From Alphaproteobacteria bacterium bin52 (GTDB taxonomy: Bacteria; Pseudomonadota; Alphaproteobacteria; Thalassobaculales; Thalassobaculaceae), in NCBI GenBank assembly GCA_002238645.1, contig MPMT01000008.1, positions 1 to 64,000 of the forward strand: a stretch of 64,000 nucleotides of DNA, in the 5' to 3' direction. The notes below the pieces were generated by a model. It had not been told where the DNA came from, did not search any database, and saw only the letters and a program-made list of their open reading frames with translations. Numbering within the stretch: position 1 is the stretch's first letter; each line of letters opens with the position of its first letter. Of the stretch, positions 35,937 to 44,035 are shown piece by piece. A program made the position numbers and the translations under genes.

Positions 35937-36164
35937 ATGAGAACGACGCTCAACATCGACGACGAGATTCTCGAGGCGGCCAGGTTCATTGCGGGAGAAC
36001 GAAATCTCTCGGTGGGCGCCGTGCTGTCCGACCTGGCGCGGCGGGGATTGCGACCGGCACGTGCGGAGTCACGCACCCACACCGGATTTCCCGTGTTCAA
36101 GGTCTCGGACGACAGCACCGTTCTGACCCTCGATCGTGTCAAGCGCCATGAAGGCGAGCCTTGA
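35937..36164 (+). CDS. Ribbon-helix-helix type antitoxin (VapB-like)
   Basis: A 75-residue protein beginning MRTTLNIDDEILEAARFIAG, the usual pattern of a CopG/RHH DNA-binding antitoxin (short beta strand, then two helices), followed by a C-terminal toxin-binding tail. No strong ribosome site precedes the ATG. Its stop TGA overlaps the TTG start of the PIN toxin gene, so the two are translated together. By analogy with VapBC it should neutralise the toxin and repress the shared promoter. Confidence 0.75.
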   Translation: MRTTLNIDDEILEAARFIAGERNLSVGAVLSDLARRGLRPARAESRTHTGFPVFKVSDDSTVLTLDRVKRHEGEP

Positions 36165-36604
36165 AGTTCCTGCTCGATCTTAATCTCCTGCTCGCCCTGG
36201 CCTGGCCGTCGCACGTCCATCACCATCACGCCCACGCATGGTTCGAAGCGGAAGCGCATGAGGGTTGGGCGACCTGCCGGCTGACCCAGCTCGGGTTTGT
36301 CCGGCTGTCATCCAACCCCGCGTTCACGTCCGATGCGGTTGCGCCGACTGCGGCGCTCTCCCTGCTGCAGGACATCACCGCCATGGATGGTCACGAATTC
36401 TGGCCCGATGACGTCGATTGCTTGTCGGCTGCATTCTCCGGTGGCGTCCAGCTCACGGGGCATCGTCAGGTCACCGATGCGTATCTCCTGTTGCTCGCAC
36501 GGGCGCGTTCGGGACGTCTGGCGACACTGGATCGCCGTATGAGTCAGGTCCTGCCCCCGAGCGATCGACCGACCCCGCATCTTCGTGTCATCGACGCCCG
36601 ATGA
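36161..36604 (+). CDS. PIN-domain toxin (VapC-like ribonuclease)
   Basis: A 147-residue PIN protein starting with TTG at 36161, overlapping the antitoxin stop by four bases. Acidic PIN residues are Asp6 (FLLDLNLLLALAWPSH), Asp106 (VTDAYLLLLA) and Asp124 (LATLDRRM). The basic/His stretch HVHHHHAHAWF after the first motif is typical of this VapC subgroup. It should cleave a structured RNA such as a tRNA when free of antitoxin; the target is unknown. It stands between two catabolic operons and looks intact. Confidence 0.82.
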   Translation: MKFLLDLNLLLALAWPSHVHHHHAHAWFEAEAHEGWATCRLTQLGFVRLSSNPAFTSDAVAPTAALSLLQDITAMDGHEFWPDDVDCLSAAFSGGVQLTGHRQVTDAYLLLLARARSGRLATLDRRMSQVLPPSDRPTPHLRVIDAR

Positions 36605-36797
36605 GTCTGGTCCGATGGGACCGTGCCGGCCGTTCCGCCAGCCCCCGCGCCTCGTCGTCGCACCCGGCCCGCACGGCGGCCGATGCCCCCCGCCGGCATC
36701 GCCGGGCGCCACGATTAACCCGCGCATTCCGTACTCTCGTTGACGGGTCCCGTGCACGTGGTCAAGATCGACCCTCCTGTTCTGACCGGAGAAGTGC

Positions 36798-37604
36798 ATG
36801 GACCGCAGGGTGGCCATCGTGACGGGCGGAGCTCGCGGCATCGGCCGCGGATGTGCGCATGCGCTGGCCGAGCACGGCCTTGCCGTCGCCCTCGTCGACG
36901 TCCTCGAGGACGAGATGCGCCGCACCCGCGGCGAGATCGAGGCCCTGGGCGTTCCGTGCAGCACCCATGTCGCCGACGTTGCAGACCACGCCAGGGCGCA
37001 CGAGGTCGCAGGTGAGGTCCGTGACGCGTGGGGGCGCATCGACGTGCTGGTCAACAATGCCGGGCGCGCGATGCCGGTTGGCATCCTGGAGATCGCCGAG
37101 TCCCAGTGGGACGCCACCATCGACGTCAACCTGAAGAGCTGTTTCAACTACATCCAGGCGGTGGCGCCGTCGATGCTAGAGCGCGGTTACGGCCGGATCG
37201 TCTCCATGTCCTCGCTCAACGCCCACTCCGGCGGAGTGACGGCAGCGGTATCCCGGTTCGCCTACGCCGCGGCCAAGGCCGGCATCATCGGCCTGACCCG
37301 GGCGCTGGCGAAGGAACTCGGACCGGACATCGCCGTGAACTGCGTCTGTCCGGGCCTGATCAAGACGGAGCTTGCCGGCAAGAACCCGGTGATCGCCGCC
37401 CGCGAGCCGGAACTGGTGCGCGGGATTGCGCTCAACCGTACCGGGTCGCCACGCGACGTTGCCGGGCTGGTCGCGTTTCTCGCGACCGCCGACCCGCTCT
37501 ACATCACCGGCCAGGACCTCACCATCGACGGGGTCCAGTGGAACCGGTGGAGCGGGGGGGCGGCCCCGCCGGCCCGGTTTCACAACGGATCGGGGAGATA
37601 CTGA
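36798..37604 (+). CDS. Short-chain dehydrogenase/reductase
   Basis: A 268-residue classical SDR. The cofactor motif is TGGARGIG (9-16), then NNAG (NNAGRAMP), the catalytic Ser in IVSMSSLNAHSG, and the catalytic Tyr/Lys in FAYAAAKAGIIG. The C-terminus extends 15 residues past the usual end. GGAG stands seven bases before the ATG. The gene is followed after two bases by an ABC transporter binding protein and heads that operon, so it probably acts on the imported compound. Substrate unknown. Confidence 0.85.
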   Translation: MDRRVAIVTGGARGIGRGCAHALAEHGLAVALVDVLEDEMRRTRGEIEALGVPCSTHVADVADHARAHEVAGEVRDAWGRIDVLVNNAGRAMPVGILEIAESQWDATIDVNLKSCFNYIQAVAPSMLERGYGRIVSMSSLNAHSGGVTAAVSRFAYAAAKAGIIGLTRALAKELGPDIAVNCVCPGLIKTELAGKNPVIAAREPELVRGIALNRTGSPRDVAGLVAFLATADPLYITGQDLTIDGVQWNRWSGGAAPPARFHNGSGRY

Positions 37605-37606
37605 TC

Positions 37607-39178
37607 ATGAGAATGCTGGATCAATCAGCAGGGGTGCGCCGCTTCCTCGCGGTCGCGGCCCTCGCCGTGGGTGTCGCGACCGCGTCACCGGCCGTGGCGG
37701 GGGGCAAGTTCGTCTTCGCCAACTCCTCGGCCTATGACACCCTGGACCCGCACGCGATCTTCGATGTCGGCCGGGTGGCGTCGCGCATCAATCTGTACGA
37801 CGGCCTGATGCGCTGGTTCGACAACCCGCCGCATCTCGAGCCGTGGCTTGCCGAGAAGGTCGAGGTGTCCGACGACGGGCTTACCTACACCTTCACCCTG
37901 CGCGATGCGACCTTCCACGACGGGTCTCCCGTCGAGGCCTCGGACGTCGTCTATTCGATCGAGCGCATTCTCGAGATGAAGAAGGGCGCGTTCTCGCTGT
38001 TCGCCGGGACCGTCGAGCCGGGCTCGACCAAGGCGCCCGATGCCAGGACGGTGGTATTCACGCTCAACAAGCCCTCCGCCATCTTCCTCGCCACCGTTCC
38101 GGAAGTCCATGTCGTCAACGAGGAACTGGTTCGCGCGAACGAGGTCGACGGCGATCTCGGCACCGCGTGGCTGTCGAAGAACGATGCCGGGTCCGGCTCC
38201 TTCCAGCTGACGCGCTACGACCCGGCGGTGGGATGGCAGGCGAAGCGGTTTGACGACCATTTCTTCGGCTGGGACATGGTCGAGAATCCGCTGGACATCA
38301 TCGAGTTCCGCACCGTCGTGGAGATCAATTCGCGGGTGCTCGGCCTGATGAACGGCGACTTCCACGGAACCGACGGCTACCTGCCGCAGGACCAGGTGAA
38401 GCGGCTTGCGGCGAGCGAGAACGTCAATGTCGACGAGCAGGAGTCCATGCGGATCTTTTACTCGATCATCCACAACGGCCGGTCGCCGATGACGGATGTC
38501 AACTTCCGCAAGGCGCTTGCCTACGCCTTCGACTACGACGGGTTCATCAACAACATCCTGTCCGGCTCGGTGGCCCGTGATCCGGTTCCGCTTCCCAACA
38601 ACATGTGGGGCGCGCCCGCGGACGTGACCGGCTACACCTACGATCTCGACAAGGCGGCCGAACACCTGGCCATGGTCAAGGAACCGTTGCGCGAGATCAC
38701 GCTCGGCGCGCTTGCCGGTTACGGCCAGACCGAACAGGCCGCCGCCCTGTTGCAGAACGGACTGAACAAGATCGGTGTCGAGACCAAGATCGTGACCGAG
38801 CCGTGGCCGGTCGCCTCGGGCAAGATGCGCGACGAGCAGCAGATGTACGACCTGCTGTTCCTGTGGAAGTCCACCTACTACGCCGATCCGAACAACTGGC
38901 TCGGCGAGATGTATGCCTGCGAGCAGATCGGGGCACGCAACAACTCCTGGTACTGCAACGAGGAGGTCGACCGGCTCCTGAGCGAGGCCCGGGTCTCGAC
39001 CGACCAGGCGGTTCGCCAGGCGAACTACGAGCAGGCCAACCGGCTGCTCGCCGAGGATGCCGCCGGCATCTTCGTCTACAACACCAAGTGGTTCGGACCG
39101 TTCAGCACCCGGGTGAAGGGCGTTCGCTTCTGCCCGATCGGCAACGGCCAGGAAATGCGCTGGGTGTCCATCGACTGA
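37607..39178 (+). CDS. ABC transporter solute-binding protein, family 5 (dipeptide/oligopeptide type)
   Basis: A 523-residue periplasmic binding protein. The signal peptide MRMLDQSAGVRRFLAVAALA ends at an Ala-x-Ala site near SPAVAGGK. Family-5 signatures follow: LDPHAIFDVGRVASRINLYD, TLRDATFHDGSPVEASDVVY, and the later RKALAYAFDYDGFINNILSG. It starts two bases after the SDR stop; the frame is open far upstream, but only as an alternative frame within the SDR gene. A strong hairpin follows its stop. It should deliver a peptide or peptide-like ligand to the permease encoded downstream. Confidence 0.88.
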   Translation: MRMLDQSAGVRRFLAVAALAVGVATASPAVAGGKFVFANSSAYDTLDPHAIFDVGRVASRINLYDGLMRWFDNPPHLEPWLAEKVEVSDDGLTYTFTLRDATFHDGSPVEASDVVYSIERILEMKKGAFSLFAGTVEPGSTKAPDARTVVFTLNKPSAIFLATVPEVHVVNEELVRANEVDGDLGTAWLSKNDAGSGSFQLTRYDPAVGWQAKRFDDHFFGWDMVENPLDIIEFRTVVEINSRVLGLMNGDFHGTDGYLPQDQVKRLAASENVNVDEQESMRIFYSIIHNGRSPMTDVNFRKALAYAFDYDGFINNILSGSVARDPVPLPNNMWGAPADVTGYTYDLDKAAEHLAMVKEPLREITLGALAGYGQTEQAAALLQNGLNKIGVETKIVTEPWPVASGKMRDEQQMYDLLFLWKSTYYADPNNWLGEMYACEQIGARNNSWYCNEEVDRLLSEARVSTDQAVRQANYEQANRLLAEDAAGIFVYNTKWFGPFSTRVKGVRFCPIGNGQEMRWVSID

Positions 39179-39192
39179 AGACTGACGCATGA

Positions 39193-39220
39193 CCGGCGCG
39201 GCCCTGTGGGGCCGCGCCGG
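39193..39220 (+). terminator. 12-bp perfect GC hairpin between binding protein and permease genes
   Basis: CCGGCGCGGCCC (39193-39204) and GGGCCGCGCCGG (39209-39220) are exact inverted copies around a TGTG loop, starting 14 bases after the binding protein stop. There is no T-run, so it may act as a partial terminator or as a 3' barrier stabilising the upstream mRNA. Such structures are common after binding-protein genes, whose product is needed in excess. Its position also argues that the permease starts at 39243, not at the upstream ATG 39189. Confidence 0.6.
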
Positions 39221-39242
39221 AACGCTGCAGCCGGGACTCGAA

Positions 39243-40247
39243 ATGCGCGCACTGGTGCTGACCGTCAACAGGCTGGTCTGGTTTGTCCCGACGTTGCTGG
39301 GGCTGCTGGTGATTACCTTCACCATCAGCCACATCATCCCCGCAGACCCGATTGCCTTCATCGCCGGTGACAATGCGACGGCGGAGCAGATCGCGGCGCT
39401 CAAGGCGAAGTTCGGCGTCGACAAGCCGGTCCCGGTGCAGCTGTGGAACTACATCCTCGGGGTCGCCGAGGGTGACTTCGGCATCAGTCTCTACACCCAG
39501 AGACCCATTGCCGAGGATCTCATCGCCCGGCTGCCGGCGACGCTCGAACTCGCGTTCGTCGCCGTCATCCTGTCGGGCGTGATCGGCATCCCGCTCGGCG
39601 TGCTGGCTGCGGTCAGGCGGAACTCCTGGCTCGACCATGGGCTCAGGGTGTTCACGGTCTCCGGCCTGGCGATCGCCGCCTTCTGGTTCGCCATCCTGCT
39701 GCAGCTGCTGTTTGCCATGCATCTCGACTGGACGCCGCTGCAGGGCAGGGTCGACGGCTGGGGCCCGGATCCGGTCACCGGCTTCTACATCGTCGACTCG
39801 ATACTCGCCGGCGACCTCGAAACGCTTGCCGACGTGATCGGACACATGGTCCTGCCGACAGTAACCCTGTCGTTTCCGGCCATGGCGACCATCATGCGGT
39901 TTACCAGGGCTGGCGTGCTCGATGCGATCAATTCGAACTACGTCGACTACCAGCTGGCCATGGGAGTACCGAGGCGGGTGGTGGTCTGGCGCTACGTGCT
40001 GCGCAATGCGCTGATCGGCACGGTAACCCAGGTCGGTCTGGTATTCGGGAACCTGATCGCGAACGCGGTGGTGGTCGAGGCGGTGTTCGACTGGCCTGGT
40101 CTCGGGCTCTATGCCGTCAATTCGATCCTGCAGTCGGACTACAACGGCATCATGGGCTTCACGCTGATCATGGGAACGGTGTTCATCATCGTGAACCTCC
40201 TGGTCGACATCAGCCATGGGCTGATCGATCCGCGCGAGACGGGATAG
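39243..40247 (+). CDS. ABC transporter permease, DppB-like
   Basis: A 334-residue inner-membrane permease with six hydrophobic segments. The N-terminal GLLVITFTISHIIPADPI and the EAA loop (YQLAMGVPRRVVVWRYVLRN) identify the DppB/OppB type. I chose ATG 39243 (MRALVLTVNRL) because the alternative ATG 39189 would place the 12-bp hairpin inside the coding region and adds residues unlike the family. The DppC-like gene begins six bases after the stop. Confidence 0.85.
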   Translation: MRALVLTVNRLVWFVPTLLGLLVITFTISHIIPADPIAFIAGDNATAEQIAALKAKFGVDKPVPVQLWNYILGVAEGDFGISLYTQRPIAEDLIARLPATLELAFVAVILSGVIGIPLGVLAAVRRNSWLDHGLRVFTVSGLAIAAFWFAILLQLLFAMHLDWTPLQGRVDGWGPDPVTGFYIVDSILAGDLETLADVIGHMVLPTVTLSFPAMATIMRFTRAGVLDAINSNYVDYQLAMGVPRRVVVWRYVLRNALIGTVTQVGLVFGNLIANAVVVEAVFDWPGLGLYAVNSILQSDYNGIMGFTLIMGTVFIIVNLLVDISHGLIDPRETG

Positions 40248-40252
40248 CGGTC

Positions 40253-41113
40253 ATGCTCGAGACCACCCTCTTCCTGTTGCGCAGGCTGGCGTCGGACCGC
40301 ACCGCCGCCCTCGGAGCCCTGATCATCACCCTGCTGGTGGTGGTCGCCATCGCCGCCCCGGTGCTCTCGACCCATCCCGGTGACGTGACCGAGTTCCATC
40401 CTCCGGAGCGGCTGCTGCCGCCGTCCGACGACCATTTCTTCGGAACCGACAGGATGGGCGCGGACGTCTATTCCCGGCTGCTGTTCGGCGCCAGGATCAC
40501 CATCGCCATTGCCGTGATCGCCATCGGGGCGAGCGTGCTGGTCGGCATCCCGGTCGGGCTGATTGCCGGGTACTACCGCAACTGGGTTTCCGACGCCTTG
40601 ATGCGCATCTCCGACATATTCCTCGCGGTGCCCCAGATCGTGCTGGCGATCGCCATTGCCCAGACGCTCGGCCCGTCGATCGAAAACGTGATCCTCGCGC
40701 TGTCCGCCACCTACTGGCCGTTCTGGGCCCGGCTGGTCTATGCCGAGACGCGCTCGGCGCTGAACGACACTTATGTCGAGGCCTCGATCGCACTCGGCGC
40801 CTCTCCGTGGCGGGTGATGATCCTGCACGTGCTGCCGAACATCTCGTCTTCGGTGATCGTGCGAACCACAATCGGCATGGGGGGAACCATCCTGACCGCG
40901 GCCGTCCTCGGGTTTCTCGGTCTCGGTCCGCCGGCGCCGAGCCCGGAGTGGGGCCGGACCATCGCGGAGAGCCGCGAGTTCCTGCCCGAGGCCTGGTGGT
41001 ACGCGACCGCGCCCGGTCTTGCCATTTTCCTCGTGGTGATGGGGTTCAACCTGCTGGGCGACGGCCTGCGCGACATTCTTGATCCGCGGACCCGGAGATC
41101 GGGCGATGGATGA
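40253..41113 (+). CDS. ABC transporter permease, DppC-like
   Basis: A 286-residue permease with six hydrophobic segments. DDHFFGTDRMGADVYSRLLFG is the DppC/OppC N-terminal signature, and the EAA loop is EASIALGASPWRVMILHVLP. The gene follows DppB by six bases and overlaps the start of the first ATPase gene (GATGGATGA). It forms the membrane channel with DppB. Confidence 0.87.
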   Translation: MLETTLFLLRRLASDRTAALGALIITLLVVVAIAAPVLSTHPGDVTEFHPPERLLPPSDDHFFGTDRMGADVYSRLLFGARITIAIAVIAIGASVLVGIPVGLIAGYYRNWVSDALMRISDIFLAVPQIVLAIAIAQTLGPSIENVILALSATYWPFWARLVYAETRSALNDTYVEASIALGASPWRVMILHVLPNISSSVIVRTTIGMGGTILTAAVLGFLGLGPPAPSPEWGRTIAESREFLPEAWWYATAPGLAIFLVVMGFNLLGDGLRDILDPRTRRSGDG

Positions 41114-42122
41114 CCTGCTCGCCGTCACCGGACTGACGGTCGGGTTCGCCACCGAAAGCGGGCTGGCACAGGTGCTTGACCAGGTCGACTTCCGGATCGG
41201 ACGCGGCGAGATCGTGGGTCTCGTCGGTGAGTCCGGCTGTGGCAAGACCACGCTCGCCAGGGCCATCCTCGGCGTTCTGCCGGCCAACTCCGCCCGGATC
41301 AGCGCCGGCAGCATCGAGTTCGATGGCCGCGACCTGCTGCAGGAGGACCCCGACGCGCTCGCAACCGACATCCGCGGCCGCGCCATCACCTTCGTACCGC
41401 AGGACCCGTTCTCCTCCTTCAACCCGGTCTTCACCATCGGCACGCAGATCAAGGAGCTCATGAAGTGGAAGTCGCCGGACGCGGAACCCGGCTCCGGTCC
41501 CCGCCGGTATGCGCGTGCACGCCGGCGCAGCGACCTGGAACGGGTGCTCGAGCTGCTGCGCATCGTGCAGCTTCCCGACCCGCAAGCCCTGCTCAGGAAG
41601 TACCCGCACGAAGTCTCCGGCGGTCAGCGCCAGCGGTTGATGATCGCCATGGCGCTGCTGCCGGAACCGAAGCTGATCATCGCCGATGAGCCGACCACGG
41701 CACTCGACGTCACGATCCAGGCCCAGATCCTGAAGCTGCTGCGCCGGCTGGCGGCCGAACGCGGGGTCTCGGTGCTGTTCACCACCCACGATCTGGGCAC
41801 CGCGTACGAGATCTGCGACCGGATGACCGTGATGTACGCCGGCCAGGATGTCGAGAGCGCGCCGTCCGATAGTTTCTTCACCGAACCGCGGCACATCTAC
41901 ACCGTGCGCCTGCTGCAGAGCCTGCCCAGTCGAGACCATGGAATCCGCGGTATTCCGGGGCAGGTCCCGGACTTGACCGCACCGCCGCGGGGATGCCGGT
42001 TTCATCCGCGCTGCGACGCCGCAAGCGCGCTCTGCCGACAAACCCGTCCCGATCCGAGCGACGTCGGCGCCGGCCACGTGGCGCGCTGCTGGCACCCGGC
42101 CCCAGGGGAGGCAACCCCATGA
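41106..42122 (+). CDS. ABC transporter ATP-binding protein, DppD-like
   Basis: A 338-residue ATPase. Walker A is GESGCGKTT, the Q-loop lies in FVPQDPFSSFNP, the signature is SGGQRQR, Walker B is LIIADEPTTALD, and the switch His is in TTHDLG. The C-terminal Cys-rich oligopeptide-type domain (GCRFHPRCDAASALC) may bind an iron-sulfur cluster or zinc, as in other OppD/DppD proteins. ATG 41106 was chosen because it overlaps the permease stop. Its own stop overlaps the next start (CATGA). Confidence 0.87.
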   Translation: MDDLLAVTGLTVGFATESGLAQVLDQVDFRIGRGEIVGLVGESGCGKTTLARAILGVLPANSARISAGSIEFDGRDLLQEDPDALATDIRGRAITFVPQDPFSSFNPVFTIGTQIKELMKWKSPDAEPGSGPRRYARARRRSDLERVLELLRIVQLPDPQALLRKYPHEVSGGQRQRLMIAMALLPEPKLIIADEPTTALDVTIQAQILKLLRRLAAERGVSVLFTTHDLGTAYEICDRMTVMYAGQDVESAPSDSFFTEPRHIYTVRLLQSLPSRDHGIRGIPGQVPDLTAPPRGCRFHPRCDAASALCRQTRPDPSDVGAGHVARCWHPAPGEATP

Positions 42123-43108
42123 CCGCGGACGCGCTCCTCAGTCTCGAGAACCTGTCCAAGCACTTCCCTGTCCTCAACGTGTGGAAGCGGCGGTCGGGAT
42201 GGCTGAAGGCGCTCGACGAGGTCTCGCTCTCGGTTCACAAGGGCGAGATCCTCGGCATCGTCGGCGAATCGGGCTGCGGCAAGTCGACGCTGGGCAAGAC
42301 GGTCATGGGCATCCACCGGCCCACTTCGGGCCGGATCATCTTCGAGGGCAACGACATCACGCACCTGAAGCCGTACCAGTCCCGGGGCATGCGGCGTGAC
42401 CTGCAGTACACCTACCAGGACCCGGGCGCGTCGCTCGACCCGCGCTGGAAGATCGGCCGGTCGCTCGACGAGCCGCTGGTGATCCACACCCGGCTCGACC
42501 GCCGGGCTCGCCGCGAACGGGTGCGCGAGATCCTCGATGCGGTCGGCCTGCCGGAGGGCCATCTCGACCTGTACCCGCACGAGATCTCGGGCGGCCAGCA
42601 GCGCCGGGTCGGACTGGCGCGGATCCTGACCCTGCATCCGACCATGGTGGTGCTCGACGAACCGACGTCCGGGCTCGACGTGTCCGTCCAGGCCACGATC
42701 CTCAACCTGTTTCTCGATCTGCAGAAACGGTTCGACCTGACCTATGTCTTCATCAGCCACGATCTCGGTGTCGTGCGCATGGTCTGCGACCGCGTCGCGG
42801 TGATGTATCTCGGCAAGGTGGTGGAACTCGGCAGTTCAGACGAGATCTTCGACCGGCCGCGTCATCCCTATACCCAGTCGCTCCTGGCCGCGGTGCCGCA
42901 GATCGGCAAGGGTAGGGTGACCGAGACCTTCTGGCTCGAGGGCGAGCCGCCCGATCCCGGCAACCTGCCGTCAGGCTGCCGGTTCCGGACCCGGTGCACG
43001 CAGGCGCGCGACGACTGCGCGCTCGAGGTGCCGCCTCTGGTCGAGCACAACCCGGGCCATGCCGATGCCTGCCTGTATTCCGCCGCGCGGGACTACAGCC
43101 CGGCCTGA
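42119..43108 (+). CDS. ABC transporter ATP-binding protein, DppF-like
   Basis: A 329-residue ATPase. Walker A is GESGCGKST, the signature is SGGQQRRVG, Walker B is VVLDEPTSGLD, and the switch His is in ISHDLG. It also has the C-terminal Cys-containing oligopeptide-type segment (GCRFRTRCTQARDDC). ATG 42119 overlaps the DppD-like stop. The gene ends the operon and overlaps the convergent deacetylase gene by 16 bases at their 3' ends. Confidence 0.87.
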   Translation: MTADALLSLENLSKHFPVLNVWKRRSGWLKALDEVSLSVHKGEILGIVGESGCGKSTLGKTVMGIHRPTSGRIIFEGNDITHLKPYQSRGMRRDLQYTYQDPGASLDPRWKIGRSLDEPLVIHTRLDRRARRERVREILDAVGLPEGHLDLYPHEISGGQQRRVGLARILTLHPTMVVLDEPTSGLDVSVQATILNLFLDLQKRFDLTYVFISHDLGVVRMVCDRVAVMYLGKVVELGSSDEIFDRPRHPYTQSLLAAVPQIGKGRVTETFWLEGEPPDPGNLPSGCRFRTRCTQARDDCALEVPPLVEHNPGHADACLYSAARDYSPA

Positions 43109-44010
43109 TCCCTGCAGTAGCGCGCGACATCGGCGTGGGTGGCGAACCAGACCCCGGCGTGCGAGCGGATATGGCGGATCAGCTCCTCGAGCACCTGCAG
43201 CCGCGAACGGTGGCCGATGAAGTGCGGGTGCATGGTCAGCAGGAACAGGCTGTTCTCCTGGTACGCGCCATCGAACTCCCGCACGAACACCTCGAGCACG
43301 CCCGAGGGTGGTGTGTAGGGACGCAGCCCGGAGAACCGGTCCATCGCCCAGTAGGGGGCGTCGTCACGAATCCACTCGACCGGAAGTTCAACGACACCTG
43401 TCGGCTGGTTGTCCTCGAGGATCTCGTAGGGATCGTCATCGGCCATCAGCGAGGAATCATAGAGCAGACCCATCTCCCGGGTGATCGCCAGGGTGTGCTG
43501 GGAGAAATCCCATGACGGGGTCCGGATGCCGACGGGCCTCTGGCCGCCGATCTGCTCCAGAGTGTCCGCCGCACGCATCTGGAGGTCCCGTTCCACATCA
43601 GGCGGCAGCGCCGAGTTCAGCTCGTGGATCCAGGAATGGATCCCGATCTCGTGGCCGTGGTCGACCACCGCACGCTGTTCTTCGGGGTGCAGCATGGCGA
43701 CTACGGCGGGCACGAAGAAGGTCGCCGGGATGTCGTAGCGGGCCAGGAGCGCGAGGATGCGCGGCACGCTGACCCGCGAGCCGTACTCGCCCTGGCTGAG
43801 CCTGCCCGGCGACGAGTCACCCCAGCGCAGCGTCTGGGTCTCGTGGTCCGAGTCGAAGGACAGGGCAACAGCGCAGCGAGCGCCACCGGGCCATGTCTCG
43901 GGCTTGAGCGAACGACCGGCACGGACCTTCTCGACGATCGGGCGCCAGCGCTCTTCGGGCCAGCTCCAGGTGTCTGGCTGTTCCGGCAGGCCGAGTGCGG
44001 TTCTGGACAT
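43093..44010 (-). CDS. Polysaccharide deacetylase (NodB-homology) family protein
   Basis: A 305-residue carbohydrate esterase 4-fold protein. The first catalytic/metal motif is LSFDSDHET, the His metal motif is GHEIGIHSWIH, and RTPSWDFSQHTL carries the later motif Arg/Trp. The subgroup resembles HpPgdA/allantoinase-like proteins that act on small N-acyl or cyclic substrates as well as on peptidoglycan. ATG 44010 has GGAGG ten bases upstream; the frame continues upstream without family sequence. Convergent with the ABC operon. Substrate uncertain. Confidence 0.8.
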   Translation of the reverse strand: MSRTALGLPEQPDTWSWPEERWRPIVEKVRAGRSLKPETWPGGARCAVALSFDSDHETQTLRWGDSSPGRLSQGEYGSRVSVPRILALLARYDIPATFFVPAVVAMLHPEEQRAVVDHGHEIGIHSWIHELNSALPPDVERDLQMRAADTLEQIGGQRPVGIRTPSWDFSQHTLAITREMGLLYDSSLMADDDPYEILEDNQPTGVVELPVEWIRDDAPYWAMDRFSGLRPYTPPSGVLEVFVREFDGAYQENSLFLLTMHPHFIGHRSRLQVLEELIRHIRSHAGVWFATHADVARYCRDQAGL

Positions 44011-44035
44011 CGGTGGTGCTCCCTCCGGTTCGGGG

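Noticed and set aside
39189-39242. Upstream ATG of the DppB-like permease as the real start
   Set aside because: It would place an exact 12-bp hairpin within the first codons and adds residues not typical of the family. ATG 39243 begins directly with the permease N-terminus.
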